64,000 nucleotides of DNA from contig NC_030996.1 in the NCBI RefSeq assembly GCF_000149955.1, positions 1,505,467 through 1,569,466 of the forward strand, written 5' to 3'. The notes below the pieces were generated by a model. That model did no database searches. It worked only from the letters and a program-made list of their open reading frames with translations, and was not told the origin of the DNA. The position numbers were made by a program, and so were the translations under genes. The DNA comes from Fusarium oxysporum f. sp. lycopersici 4287. Lineage: Eukaryota > Ascomycota > Sordariomycetes > Hypocreales > Nectriaceae. Below, piece after piece: positions 22,361 to 34,568 of this stretch (the first letter of the stretch is position 1; each line of letters begins with the position of its first letter).

Positions 22361-23722
22361 TTATGGACAAGGCCCTATGCGTTCAACGTGAACTGTCGTT
22401 TCTTCTGATATTTGTATCCCATCCAATCCCTCGTTTACTGTCGGTGGAGGCGTTTGATGTCTCCACGGACTGGAAATTGTGATCTCTGTCCCATAACTCC
22501 ACCCAGCATGGGAAGCCTCAATGTCGTATCCCGCTGGGATATCATCATTCATTACAAATTCGCACACAGAACTTGAGCCGTTCTGTACTGATGCTTTAGT
22601 GCCGCGACTGCCCTTGATGCCGTATTCTGGTGATAATGCTGAGTCGACGACTGCGCGCTTGCTTCTGTGAGAAGCAAGAAATGAGGATGGGACAATTTTT
22701 CGGAATACGGGTCGCAGCATTGGTAGCGAAACTAGAGGGCGTCAATTGAGATTCGCAATATTGGGTTGGTGTGATATACCCGAAACATTCGCGAGATTAC
22801 ATTCTGCTGCAGCCAAAGACCCGTGATAACCGATCTTGAGGGCGATTTCTTTTGAACTGCCATTGTACTCGAATGAATTATGGATGACAAGAATCGACAA
22901 AACACAAACACTGTTGACATGTTAGTCCAGGAAATGAGGTATCACCACGGGGAACACACAGAGCACCAAAGCCAAAGAGGGCCATAACAGCAAGCTTTTG
23001 ACCAAGCGGAAGATGCATTTTGATGACTTCAATCAGAGGGAGAACAAGAATAACAACATCCAGAACAGCATGCGTAAGACCAGTGGAGAAGAAATAAATA
23101 TTGCTCGTGACATGGCAGTGGGTAGCTCGTCGGGCGAGATCCCAGTAGGCTGACGTCGGCATACATGACAGTGTCAACAGGAGTATTCGGACGATGAACC
23201 ATGTGACACAAAGAACGAGGACAGCTTGGATTGCGATGCGCGAACTAGAGTATTTGAAGAGTCGCCAATAAAATGTTAAGATGGCGAATTTGGCGAAGCC
23301 GATGCCTATGGTATACGTTAGGCTGCTCAGCCAAATGAGGAGGTATGATCGTTCGAGTCGTTCTTCTTCGGTAAGATGCGACGGGCCATCTTTTAGCGGG
23401 CGACCGAGTCCGAAGCCGAAAAGGACTGAGGACGAATTTAGTTATCGCAATTGATGCAGTTCGAGTGGGCATGTTCTTACAGACTAGGTTGTCAATCGAG
23501 TACGCGAGAGCTCCAATCTGCGCATCAATTGTCAGCGATCATTCATTCAGTGGCAAAACGTTAAGCATAACGCACAAACGCAACAACCGCCAACCAATCA
23601 TCAATCCCATAACCCGCCCGCGTGGTCCGTCTCGCCAGCAATCTCAGCACTAGCACCAGCGCAGCAAGCGGCAGGGTAATAAAGATAGAAGCATAGACAT
23701 TCGGTCTATAATCCGCTTCCAT
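22361..23722 (-). CDS. Fungal rhodopsin-domain integral membrane protein, copy A
   Basis: Five minus-strand exons join in one frame: 23722-23576, 23517-23481, 23425-22960, 22910-22780 and 22731-22361, giving 383 residues. The first exon has a hydrophobic segment followed by RRTTRAGYGIDDWLAVVAF, a typical start of this fungal seven-helix family often seen with CFEM or G-protein-receptor-like proteins. Further matches are LSSLTYTIGIGFAKFAIL, FYWRLF, LTHAVLDVVILVLPLI and LPLGQKLAVMALFGFG. The C-terminal about 120 residues are hydrophilic and probably cytosolic. Exons 2 and 3 are 37 and 466 nt, exactly as in the paralogue at 58.7-60.0 kb. The function of the family is not established; a sensory or receptor-like role is only an inference. 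Confidence 0.87.
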
Positions 23723-23760
23723 CGTGCATGGTCAAACACTGTAGGCTCACTTGGAGCCTA

Positions 23761-23781
23761 GAAGAAGAAGAAGAAGAAGAA
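23761..23781 (+). repeat. GAA trinucleotide repeat, 7 copies
   Basis: Seven perfect GAA units in a purine-rich stretch, about 40 bp upstream of the start of the minus-strand rhodopsin-domain gene. Confidence 0.9.
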
Positions 23782-26582
23782 TAAGTTTGGAAGGAAAAGA
23801 GAAGGGAAGGGATGGGGAGGGGAGATAAGACGAAAGGACTTGTCTCACATTGAACCAGTCAGCTTGAGCGAATGATTCAAGTGAGGACGCGCTAATGGGC
23901 TCGATGATGTTATCCTGGTTGCGCTAAGGGGGAACAGTTCGCGGGGGAAAGGAGATGCCGGTGCGGGGAGGGCTTTAACGTTTGTCCGTTGGTGTTTTTA
24001 CTGGTGAAGAGGAAACGCTTTGACTTTGTTATGACTGTGGGATTGTCTAAGCTGCTAAGGTCGTTATTAGTGTAAAGATTATTTGTCGGGTCAAGCGGGT
24101 TTGACGTTGCCAAGACCTTCGGCACTCGTGCTTAATTTCTAGAAGTTCTGAGCGTTAATGCTGGGCAGTTGCACTCATGCGTGGATTGAGCGCCCTAACA
24201 ATGGCGCATTAAGGCGCGTCTTCTCTATCAAGGATTGAACAGCTTCTGCATTATTGAACTGGTCCAGTTCATCCACAGTGAGGCTCATCACCCTTCTGGG
24301 CAACAAAACATCATCCACTTACCAGATCAACGACATGTCAGATTATCTCGACAAAACAAGCATAGCGTCGCTTTTCAGCTGCAACAGTGCTAAATTGCGC
24401 AGAATGCTTGCACTACGACGAGCAAATCACAGCGAAAAGACCTCCCGTATATCCAGGGTAGCTCATTACTGGTGAGGCGCCCAGACAGCTGGAGTTGTTC
24501 AGCGCTGACGACACAAAAGAGCCAAACCAATTCAATGCGAAGTACTTCTCAATTTATGAGAAATCATGGATTGACACGTCTATCTAAAGAAGGAGACCTA
24601 GCCAGAAACTTGAAATTGTCTAGCTTCCGCGACGAATAGCCTTTTTACATTTTATGTCCCTGGGTTAATTCTCGGAGATGCTTCTAGGAATATCTCATAG
24701 GAGGTGGCAACTTGACAACCATTATACAAGGACGAGCTTGTAATTCCAGCTCAGTACACTTTTGTGCATAATATTCATATGTGTTCTTCCCCTTCATGCC
24801 TGATGCATGGGCTTCTGGTAACGTTCCGACCTCATACATAAAATAACATAAGGATATTTAATATCATGTATCTTAGGCCATCTCTAGAATAAGAGTTCCC
24901 CCACTCGACGAGTGGAAAGCACCATAAGAGAATAAAGATGCTGACTTGAGCAAATACCTCGAGTTGTAAGAATTGTAAACCCCTCAAAGGATAGCGATTG
25001 TGAATTCCGCCACGATATTCAGACGGCACCTTGGTCATTGTTGCAGCATAGAAAGCTTCTGCGGTACTTATACTATCCTCCAAGCAATAGTTGAGATCAG
25101 AAAAACGCGCAAGCACGTGAGAGATGGACAGTCAGCTTCTATTGTACGGGTAGTTGGTATGCTGCCTGAAGTGTGTTTATGAGAGTGTCATTTTGAGTTG
25201 ATAGGCCTGATAGCTGATGCTTGCATCACGAACCTTCCCTCGGACAGTCAGCAGCAGGAATAAGTCGAGCAATATTCGTAAAGACAACCATAGGCATGAG
25301 CTTAGTAAACCTGGGAGGGGCAAGACTAATCTCAACATGGAACACGCAAGCAAAGCTGAGCTCTGGAGGCGATGGGTGGTAGAAACAAGAACAACGTGAG
25401 CTCTTCTGTTCAAGCTCGTCTGGGCTTAGATTCATCACCTCGCTCCTCGTCTTGTTCTACTCTCCAGACAGAAAGTCTATGTACCATGATCACTGGACCC
25501 AAATTAATCTGTGGCATAGCTGAAATTGTTGACCGACTTTCTCTCTATTCCAGAGCTGAGGTATTCGAAATCGTATTGGTCGGGATATCAGCCTCAGTAT
25601 AGTAACCAGGAGGGTCTTTGGCGGATATAATCATCCAGGTTCCCCTCAAAACATGGAGCGTTACCAAAGTCCTATTAGCCGCCAGGTCCGACGATACCGC
25701 AGAGAATAGTTCAATAGTAAGACTATTGTCCTGGGGGGCCCTGCTCAGCCTTCCGGAACGCGCGCTAGGAGGGCCTCAAAAATAACAGCTAGCCCGGGCT
25801 GCTTGCGTGATTTGCTACTACAATTGAAGTGCCGAATTCGATGAGCATATTATTCAATTCAGAAAGGCTTAGTCCATTCGATACTGGGGGATGGCGCAAT
25901 CCAAATTGGAAAATGGCCTTATGGTTTGAGACATCTCCGCCCAAAAGCGGTATAGGTAAGCTTCAACGCCGAGCTGAGAACCCCTGCTCGACTGCCAACC
26001 ACATCAACTATTTGCTCTTTCAATTTCCAATTCGTAATTCAACAGTTGTGGCGGTCTCGGCCCGCACCGCTTAACCTCCCAATTAGTATGTATTGCGAGT
26101 CCAGGCTTTATGTCACTGACATGATCATCGTCAACTATACTCGAATCATCGTGAGGTTCTTTGAGCCCATAGTGTATTCAGCTTGCCACCAGAAGTATGC
26201 AGCATGACATAGCGTCATGCAGTCCTGTTCACAAGCGCTAAAGGCAATATCACCTCAGCCCCCAGCTTCATCAGGAAGCTTTTGTGTCGTCGGTGAGATT
26301 AGAAACACCGCAATATTTGCTCCCGACCTTGCAATGACACGATCTTTGGACCTTCACGGTTAGATTATACCCCTATGGCCCATGAAGCGGCCAGCTGAAA
26401 GTAAGACAGAAAGTCTTCAGCAGTGACAGAGCATGCAGACTAAACCATCTGAGGATTGCTTCACCGTCATCTAAGCGCTCGGCGATGAGCGATTCTATGA
26501 TGGCAGTGCACTCACTCCTTTTGTGATACTTCCAGTGTGTCTTTAGGACCCGACCACTATCTTCGACACATGTGACAAAGTC

Positions 26583-26590
26583 TATAAAAG
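26583..26590 (+). promoter_or_regulatory. Putative TATA box of the Vap-like gene
   Basis: TATAAAAG lies about 115 bp before the ATG at 26704, with an A/C-rich leader (CAACAACAAC) between, as in strongly expressed fungal genes. Confidence 0.45.
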
Positions 26591-26703
26591 CTGCAAGATT
26601 CCCCGACCTGGAACACAAAACCATCCTCATCAAACTCACCAGATCTCCTCAAGAACCAACAACAACAACCAACACACTTCCAACAAACTCCAAGCTCATC
26701 ACA

Positions 26704-27395
26704 ATGGCTTCTACTCTCGCCTTCCCTCAGCAGCAGCAGCAGCAGCAGCAGCCCCAGGGCCTGCCCATCCAGTCCGTCAGCTCCTCCAACATTGACAACA
26801 GTCTCCTCAGTGCTCTGGCAACCTATGTCACTACCGGCAGTCACGCTCGCAGCACCACTGAGCAAGAGATCCAGGAGCTTGCCTCTGCTGTTGTTGCCAA
26901 GCCTGGCGGCCGAGCTCACCTCGAGTCCCTCATCCAATTCGACTCCTGCCCCGATCACCAGGTCTGGAAGAACCAGGCTTCTGCTAGCGGAACCATCAAC
27001 ATCACCAAGACTAACCTCTCCATCGCTCTCGAAGTTGGCACTCTTGAGTTGAAGTTCTCTGCTTCTGGTGCTGGTTTCTATGTCCCCTGGAGTGGTTCTC
27101 TGAACGCGTAAGTGTGAACTACACTTGTAGCGAAGTTAACTAACCGTCATCTTAGCGGTACCCTCTACTACAATGAGTTCAGCCAGCTCACTCCCGGAAA
27201 TGCCACCTTCAAGCTTTGGGTCAAGGGTGTAAGTACTCAAAGGCGCAACCTCACAGCCGCGATACTGACATGTTACAGCTTGACTTCTATGTTAGCATCT
27301 ACCGCAACCAGGTCTACATCGGCAACTTCTTCTATCCTAACATTGGCTTTGTCTTCCCTCCTGGCACCATCGATCTCAACGGTACTATTGCCTAA
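26704..27395 (+). CDS. Small poly-Q-bearing protein, possibly Vap-domain-like
   Basis: Exons 26704-27107, 27156-27228 and 27279-27395 (introns of 48 and 50 bp) give 197 residues. The N-terminus carries eight consecutive Gln residues and no clear signal peptide. A helical-looking middle (TEQEIQELASAVV) precedes a compact C-terminal beta-rich domain: SGTINITKTNLSIAL, KFSASGAGFYVPW, GTLYYNEFSQL, FKLWVKG, DFYVSIYRNQVYIGNF. The spacing of Gly, aromatic and alternating hydrophobic residues reminds me of the eight-stranded barrel of virulence-associated (Vap) proteins, but this is a resemblance of pattern, not a proven homology. The TATA box and A/C-rich leader suggest strong expression. Coding status is firm; function is unknown. 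Confidence 0.65.
26728..26751 (+). repeat. CAG microsatellite, 8 copies, coding poly-Q
   Basis: Eight perfect CAG codons inside the first exon of the Vap-like gene. Copy-number changes would alter the glutamine tract without breaking the frame. Confidence 0.95.
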
Positions 27396-27692
27396 GCGCA
27401 ACACTAGCCTTGTCAATGCGGCCGATGATCCTCAGGGATCAGAAGCTTGGAAGTGTTGATCATTTCTGCTCGATTCTTTTGTTATCTTGATTTTAGCTAG
27501 CTTGTTCGCTCCTTAGTTTGCAATAATCATTTCCGGGCCCAAATCAGCGACTCTCCTTCTGTGATTCTTCTTGCAACAGTTATTGTGGAGTTTCCTGAGT
27601 TGATTGACAAGCTGGATCCTATAATAGCTTGGTGACAGGAAATAAGTCAACAAGCATCTACACTAGGTACACCCTTCTATCTGCAATGCGTA

Positions 27693-29490
27693 TCACCCAA
27701 GCCGAACCTTTCTCCACATCCTCAAGCACTCCTGTAGGTCCATAGACACTGTTCCCTCCAAAGCCGTAGATGTATCTCGAATCATAGCCACCAATAACGA
27801 CGCATGTGCAAAGTCAACTTGATCATCTTGAACTGCCTGGTAGTCAGACTGTTTCATACCACCGACATCAGCCCAAGCCTTCCACTTGTCCAGCATCCGG
27901 CAAATATTGGCCGCGAACTCCCCGTCTAGAACCATGCGATGTAACATGAAGCCGGCGACATCCTTCACAGTAAGCGAGTCATCCCAATGACCTTTCCCTT
28001 GGAGCCATTGTAGGCAATGCTCAGCAACAAGCTTTGTGTCCCACTTGGGGCTGCGTAGGGCTTCCATCATGCGCTGGTCGCGTCTCAGCTGGCTTGTTCT
28101 GAGTCTCTCTCGCACTATGGCGTGTCATGTCAGCAATAGACCCGGAGCTGTATAAGATCGGGCTGACTTACTCTCATCCATCCGCTCCTGGTTCTCCTTT
28201 TGCATCCGAGCCTGGGCTGCGGCTTGACGCTGAGCAGGAGGCAATAGTGCTTCTGCAGCTATCGCAGCCCGTTGTTCTTGAGACTTTCGCGCAAACTTGT
28301 GAATGTCTGTTCCATGATCGTCATGCCTGGTTGCCCATGTTGGTGTCTCAGATTCGTCAACGATGCCTAGAACAACCAACACTCCGCAGGGCACAGTCTC
28401 CTTCCGTGCAAAGGACAGAATATCGTCTGGAATTTTATAGTTCCATAGAATAGTTTGACTGGATGTTCCAAAGGCGGTGGCTGCGCTGGAAAACCAGACA
28501 CCGTCGGATTTGGCAGGCTGAATTCGCAGATGGTCGATGTAGAGGCTTTCTAGGTTCAGGGTCGTCTGGGCGCCATAATGGTCCTGCTCGGTGAGGGCAG
28601 TGATAAGTCCTGACATGGAAATCTGACAAGTGATTGCACTCGACTGTGTGAAAGCTTGGTTAGTTCCTGGGCGTGAGTCAGCCTCCCGATCCTTCCCTGT
28701 TGTTAGTCCGTCCTCTGAGTTCCGAGCTGAGTGCTCTGGAACCTCCGACACGCTTCCAGGCTTGTTGGCATTGTCTTTCTGAGGTGGTGACGGCAATCGG
28801 ACCCAGTATGGCGGCAAGTTGGAATAATCTCTTGTGATCCAAGAACTAGACCAGGCAACAGTCAAGGAGAGATTACCATCGGAATCATTCGACGGAGCGA
28901 TTGTCAGCGCGTCTTGCCGACCTTCGGGAGACATCATCAAACAACATCCTACAGGTGTCCAAAGTCCAGACGATCTCAGTAACTTCCATCCGTGCGGATT
29001 CGGGACAGCACCAAGATCGAGAAGGTAACAAACAAGCTCATCGAATGCTACCTCGACTTGAGGTTGGCGTACTTGATCAGCATACTCAACTCGTTGAGTC
29101 TTCATACCAATTGAGTGAGTCTTCCAATTGAAGGTGGTCCAGCTACCGCCAGGTATAGAGCTGGGATGACGCGACAGAGTCCAGTATTCCGAGCGATCCT
29201 GGAATCTGTCCAGCGGCATGACAGCATAGCGCGGAAGCTCTATCTCGATGACTCTATTGACGATATCACTTCGTGTAAGTGCTGTCAGACGGCTATGCCG
29301 CAGCATACGCTTTATCTTGGAAAGCGAGATGAGCGTGGAGAGCGTGTTGTACAGAATTGGGAGAACTGCCGGGGTAGTTAGTCGCTTGGCATGTGGTAGA
29401 CGTGGGGAATAGCGATATACCTCCCAAGACTGCCAACGGCACACCGATATAGGTGATGATGTCGGTTGGCGACTTGCCATTGTCTGCCAT
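27693..29490 (-). CDS. Membrane-anchored protein of unknown function
   Basis: Exons 29490-29421, 29365-28172 and 28114-27693 give 561 residues in one frame (introns of 55 and 57 bp with clear branch sites). The start MADNGKSPTDIITYIGVPLA leads into one hydrophobic segment, VLGVLPILYNTL, and then a basic stretch, so an N-terminal membrane anchor with a long cytosolic part is likely. Conserved-looking features include HSIGMKTQRVEYADQVRQPQ, a Trp-rich middle, and an Ala/Gln/Arg-rich coiled stretch (AEALLPPAQRQAAAQARMQK). I do not recognise a catalytic motif or family. Codon use and intron signals are like its neighbours, so I regard it as a real gene of unknown role. Confidence 0.7.
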
Positions 29491-29777
29491 GCTGAAGTCG
29501 CGATGATTGTCTCTGTGTCACGAAACATTTCGAAATTGCGAAAGGGGTTTTCAGAGAGTTCAGCTGAAATGAAAAATACCGACTAGGCTGATTCGGGTAT
29601 GATCTGAAGCTAAGACAGCCACGTACCGATAATGGAATGGTGTCTTTGATTATGCCTTGCAGTAATGGATTTCTAAATATAAAGATAATCCTTCATAGAA
29701 TCAAAGTGGTCTATCAGGCGTGACTATGAGTATTTGCGTATTAGGCGACGTTACCTGGACGTCGTGTAATGGATATG

Positions 29778-30114
29778 NNNNNNNNNNNNNNNNNNNNNNN
29801 NNNNNNNNNNNNNNNNNNNNNNNNNNNNNNNNNNNNNNNNNNNNNNNNNNNNNNNNNNNNNNNNNNNNNNNNNNNNNNNNNNNNNNNNNNNNNNNNNNNN
29901 NNNNNNNNNNNNNNNNNNNNNNNNNNNNNNNNNNNNNNNNNNNNNNNNNNNNNNNNNNNNNNNNNNNNNNNNNNNNNNNNNNNNNNNNNNNNNNNNNNNN
30001 NNNNNNNNNNNNNNNNNNNNNNNNNNNNNNNNNNNNNNNNNNNNNNNNNNNNNNNNNNNNNNNNNNNNNNNNNNNNNNNNNNNNNNNNNNNNNNNNNNNN
30101 NNNNNNNNNNNNNN
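29778..30114. other. Assembly gap (337 N)
   Basis: A run of unknown bases. It separates the promoter of the minus-strand unknown gene from the methyltransferase on the right and probably removes the first exon of the latter. Anything said about that gene's start is therefore limited. Confidence 1.
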
Positions 30115-31591
30115 CTGCCAGCATGTCAGAACGAATTGTAATAAGAAACTCCGTTTGTTCAGGCACTTGCTAATTGAATGGCAGGCGGTAGATCTAGATT
30201 ACGACTCTGCTATCGAAATAGTAAGTCCATCCCGACCCCACCAAGGTCAAGGTTCTCACAAAAAAAGCCACTCGATGACTCGTTAAATTTATCACTTCGA
30301 TCCAGCCTGCTCCATTTCGCACAAGAAAATGGGCGGACTTACCACAGGTTAAGTGAAGGGAGTGAGAATAATCCTCGGTTCAAATTGACTCTGGCTGATG
30401 GAAACAGAGTATGCCTACCCAAATGACGATGTGAGCTCATCATGAAACAAACTGAGTGCTTGGTCTAACCGCATTGGAGATCGAAAACGATAGACTCGGT
30501 AGGAAGAGACCTCGAGATATGCTAGATAACACTGACAACGAGTAGATTTGCAAGATGGCATGTATATCATTACGCTTGACGGGAAGAGGGCATTGAATCC
30601 AGGAGCCGCTACTGCCAAACGAGTTTTAGATATGGGTACCGGAACAGGGATCTGGGCATTGGAATTTGGTGTGTTTTTTGATGAAGACTTTTTAATGGAA
30701 CTTGGCTAACTAGATCCTAGCTGAGGAACACCCAGCTGCCGAAGTATGCCACTTACAACCCTCTATTGACTAGCCTAATCTCTGAGAATAGGTGATCGGC
30801 GTTGATCTGAGTCCTATCCAACCTCCTTTGTTGGTCCAAACTCACCTTGACTCTTAGTAGTATCTTCCTAACGTTTGTTACAGCGTACCACCGAACTGCA
30901 GTTTCGAGATCGACGACCTTGAGAAAGAGTGGACATGGACGACACCATTTGACTTTATTTTCTCCCGCATGATGACAGGAAGCTTCTCCGACCCAGAAAC
31001 GATAGCAAAAAAGGCATTTAAGTAAGCTTGCTGATAGAAGATATCAACCCACGGACATTCTAGTAACGCACGGTAGTGGTCTGAACCCCGGTGGCTGGTA
31101 TGAGATCCAGGATATCCAACTCCCCGTCTTCTGCGACGATGGGACTCTCGACCCCAAAACCTCTCCACTGATGAAGTGGCAAGAATGCCTTATCGAAGGC
31201 TCTCGTAGACTTGGTCGGCCACTTGGCGAGTCTGACAAGTATAAAGCCATCGTCAAGAAAGTCGGCTTTCATAATGTCGTGGAAACTAGTTACAAATGGC
31301 CTACCAACAGCTGGCCCAAAGACCCAAAACTCAAGGAACTTGGGAAATGGAACCTCATCAACTTCGAATCAGGACTTGAGGGCGTAAGTCTGGCTTTGTT
31401 CACCAGGGTCCTCGGTTGGTCAAAGGATGAAGTGATATCTCTTTGTGCGGATGTGAGGAATGAATTGAGGAATCCGAAGGTGCATGGGTACTGGAAGATG
31501 TAAGTTGCCCTCGTCAATATGTCGTTCCTATACTGACAGCAGAAGCTATGTGGTCTATGGCCAGAAGCCGGAGAAGGAGGCAGCTTGGTAG
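30115..31591 (+). pseudogene. LaeA-like SAM methyltransferase, gapped and apparently frameshifted
   Basis: Family blocks appear in order: QENGRTYHRLSEG, KYAYPNDD, DGMYIITLDGKRALNPG, motif I VLDMGTGTGIWALEF, VIGVDLSPIQPP, VPPNCSFEIDDLEKEWTW, FSRMMTGSFSD, LNPGGWYEIQDIQLP, SRRLGRPLGES, VETSYKWPTNSWPKD, SGLEGVSLALFTRVLGWSKD. This matches the TAM/LaeA-like group of fungal methyltransferases, some of which act on secondary metabolism. Likely exons: to 30220, 30268-30361, 30408-30430, about 30541-30668, 30721-30743, 30792-30829, 30884-31021, 31077-31499 and 31543-31591. Between AYPNDD and DLQDG no intron choice keeps phase: the frame meets TAG at 30543-30545, which suggests a small deletion. The 5' end is lost in the gap. 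It may still be functional if I have missed an unusual splice site. Confidence 0.65.
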
Positions 31592-32189
31592 AAGGAAAAT
31601 TAGTCCGAGCTTGTGCAGTGTCGACTACACGATAGCCAATGCCTTTTCTATTTGGCGTGTAGGATAGTGGGGCCTCTGCTTTTTATTCAGTCCAAAGGTC
31701 CAGGTCAATTGACTTGTCTTGTCACGCTGAAAAACATGTTACGTGGAAGACGAGCAAGGAGTCTGTTCCATGAGACCATCTCAATGTCGCCATCTCTCAG
31801 ACTACGCTAGAACCCAGGATCATGGGCTGACCACAAAGGGTTTCGAAGCCATTCCGCCTAAGTTTAATTCCTGTCACGAGCAAAAACACAACATATGACT
31901 GGTCTGACATAACTGGCTCGTTTCCAAGATGCTGTACCCGAACCAATCGGTACCACCAAAACTTACCCCAGGTTTACCTCGGGGCAACCGGAGCCGGAGT
32001 GGATAGCAGTCTAACCCAATCCTCGCCCCGACAAAAGGTCAGAACACCATCTCGCCCCGCCAACTAATCCCAACACGCACAGAATGAGGGGGAACCAGCC
32101 CTGCAAATCCGGGGACGACGTCGGACGGGCGCTACATGCCGTCTGGGGTCCAAAGTCCGGTCTAACATGAATATGCATGCAACTTGACT

Positions 32190-32197
32190 TATATAAA
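32190..32197 (+). promoter_or_regulatory. Putative TATA box of the sugar transporter
   Basis: TATATAAA sits 80 bp before the ATG at 32270. The upstream 250 bp carry several CGG/CCG-rich blocks of the kind Zn2Cys6 factors bind; the adjacent gene encodes such a factor. Confidence 0.5.
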
Positions 32198-32269
32198 GAC
32201 CCATTGAGCTTGGCCCTTTGATCGACAGTCTTCATTCTTGGCTCAAGTCTCCACTGATTCTTTGACAAT

Positions 32270-34013
32270 ATGGACTACAAAGCTGATGAGAAGGTCGCTG
32301 TTGACCATGGTGATGAGATTCATGACGCTCATGTCGCGGTTCAGCTTGCGCATGATGTTGAGAATCAGAAGCTGTCGCCATGGACGCCTCGTATGTTCAG
32401 GTTGTACTTCATCCTGGCTTGCGCATACCTCTGCGGTTGCTTGGTGAGTGTTCCACGAGAGGACAATGAGCTGGTTGCTAACTTGGGAAGAACGGATATG
32501 ACGGTAGTCTTCTCGGTGGTATCAACGGTATGAAGGCATACCAACGCTACTTCAACATGTATGTGAAACCACCAAGAAAAAGCACTTGAACTAACAATCA
32601 CAGGTCTTCTGAGGGCTCTACGACCGGTATCATCTTTGCGATGTACAACATCGGTTCCATTGCCGCCGTGTTCTTCACCGCTCCCGTAAACGATTTCTTC
32701 GGCCGACGATGGGGCATGTTCACCGGCGCCATCATAGTCATCATCGGAACATGTGTCCAAGCTACATCCACCGGACGAGGTCAATTCCTCGGCGGTCGCT
32801 TCATCCTCGGCTTCGGTGTCAGCTTCTGCTGTGTCTCCGCCCCTTGCTACGTTAGCGAGATGGCGCATCCCAACTGGCGAGGCACCATTACTGGTCTGTA
32901 CAACTGTACCTGGTACATCGGTAGCATCATCGCTAGTTGGGTCGTCTACGGCTGCAGTTACGTCGATGGTGACATTGCCTGGAGAATTCCCATTTGGTGC
33001 CAGATGATTACCTCTGGTATCGTTGCGCTTGGCGTTCTGTGGCTGCCTGAGTCTCCACGATGGCTCATCGCTCAGGACAGAGTTGAGGATGCTGTCCAAG
33101 TTCTTGCCACGTACCATGGTGAGGGTGATGAGAACCATCCGATGGTTGTGTTGCAGATTAAGGAGATGTCGAACCAAATTGCTGCTGATGCTACTGATAA
33201 GTCTTGGTGGGATTATCGTGGACTCTGGAACACCCATAGTGCGCGACGCCGACTTATTGGTGTCTTGGGAATGGCTGTCTTTGGACAAGTCAGTGGAAAC
33301 AGTTTGAGGTACGTCACAAGTTCTTCTACAGCTCTAACATTTCTCTAACCATGCCTAGCTCTTATTATCTCCCCGTCATGCTGAAGCAAGCCGGCATCAC
33401 CAACGAAAAGAAGGTCTTGGCTCTGAACGGCATCAACCCTGTGCTCTGCTTCTTCGGTGCCATTCTCGGAGCGCGTCTCACTGATGTTGTCGGTCGCCGA
33501 CCTCTTCTGATCTACTCAATCATCTTCTGCTCATGCTGTTTCGCCGTCATCACCGGCACCAGCAAGCTCTCTCTCGACCAACCCGACAACGCCTCCGCTG
33601 CCAACGCCACTGTTGCCATGATCTTCATCTTCGGTATCGTCTTCTCTTTCGGTTGGACTCCTCTACAGTCAGCATACATCGCTGAATGCTTGTCCACCGA
33701 CATTCGAGCCAAGGGTACTGCCGTCGGTAACCTTGCTAGTTCAATCGCCTCGACCATTATCCAGTACAGCAGTGGCCCCGCTTTCCAGGACATCGGTTAC
33801 TACTTCTACCTTGTGTTTGTCTTTTGGGATCTGTTTGAAGCTGTCTTTATCTACTTTTTCTTCCCCGAGACGAAGGATCGTACTCTTGAGGAATTGTCCG
33901 AGGTGTTTGAGGCACCCAACCCTGTGAAGAAGAGTCTTCAGAAGAGGGATGCTCAGACTGTCATGAACACTCTGAATGTGACGGGAGATGCGAAGCTTGC
34001 GGGAGAGGTTTGA
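32270..34013 (+). CDS. MFS sugar transporter (lactose-permease-like)
   Basis: Exons 32270-32443, 32491-32558, 32604-33308 and 33359-34013 give 533 residues with 12 predicted hydrophobic segments. Sugar-porter signatures are visible: [18 protein letters not shown] after helix 1, the loop [31 protein letters not shown] at the middle, [11 protein letters not shown], and [16 protein letters not shown] at the C-terminus. The NGYDGS...[12 protein letters not shown] start is typical of fungal lactose/cellobiose-type permeases, so a disaccharide substrate is plausible. It lies 555 bp before a Zn2Cys6 regulator and about 12.7 kb from a beta-galactosidase. A TATA box and CGG-rich promoter suggest regulated, strong expression. 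Family is firm, substrate is inference. Confidence 0.9.
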
Positions 34014-34568
34014 TCTGGTCAACCCCAATTGCCTCGTCAAGTTTTAGGTAGCCATACTGAAGATAACTCCATCGCAATCAATATGATGCATAATGCACTA
34101 TTACTCCACAAATCTTTTCTTCGCAACGTGATACTTTGACCATGATTAGCTCCAAAGCAGTGACCAACCAGAAAGATGTCCCGACTTCAGTGTTTCAGAC
34201 TCAATTGGTTCGCGACAATTTCGTATCGCATGCCAATTGAGTTCCCATTAAACTTGTCTGCCGATCGCCAAACCCTCGGCCTCACTTCCCGATCTGCATA
34301 CCACGTCGCAGCGAGCAATGGCACCTCATGACCTTGATTTCCACCCCAGTATTTCCAAGGTCTCATGCCCATCAAGCTTTTGCACCAACCTCGCAGATCA
34401 AGGAAGTGACCAATCGGTCAAGGTCAGAAAAGCTGGGGTAACTAACCCATTCTCCGAATGAATTCCCGCACCAATCACAAGCTTCAATTGACCTCGGACC
34501 GAGCATCCCCGTGATCCATCAGATGATTCACAAACTCCTCCCTCATTATCTCCTCTTTCCCCACGTTC

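Larger units (their letters stand above)
23723..26703. other. Long intergenic region, no supported gene
   Basis: About 3 kb without a convincing coding region on either strand; the open frames are short and unlike known families. It contains a short GAA microsatellite at its left end and the TATA-containing promoter of the next gene at its right end. Confidence 0.5.

Noticed and set aside
29720..30286. Frames spanning the N run
   Set aside because: They are open only because unknown bases cannot encode stops.
32365..33288. 307-codon minus-strand frame
   Set aside because: Antisense shadow of the sugar transporter exons; Asp/Thr/Val low-information sequence caused by codon bias.
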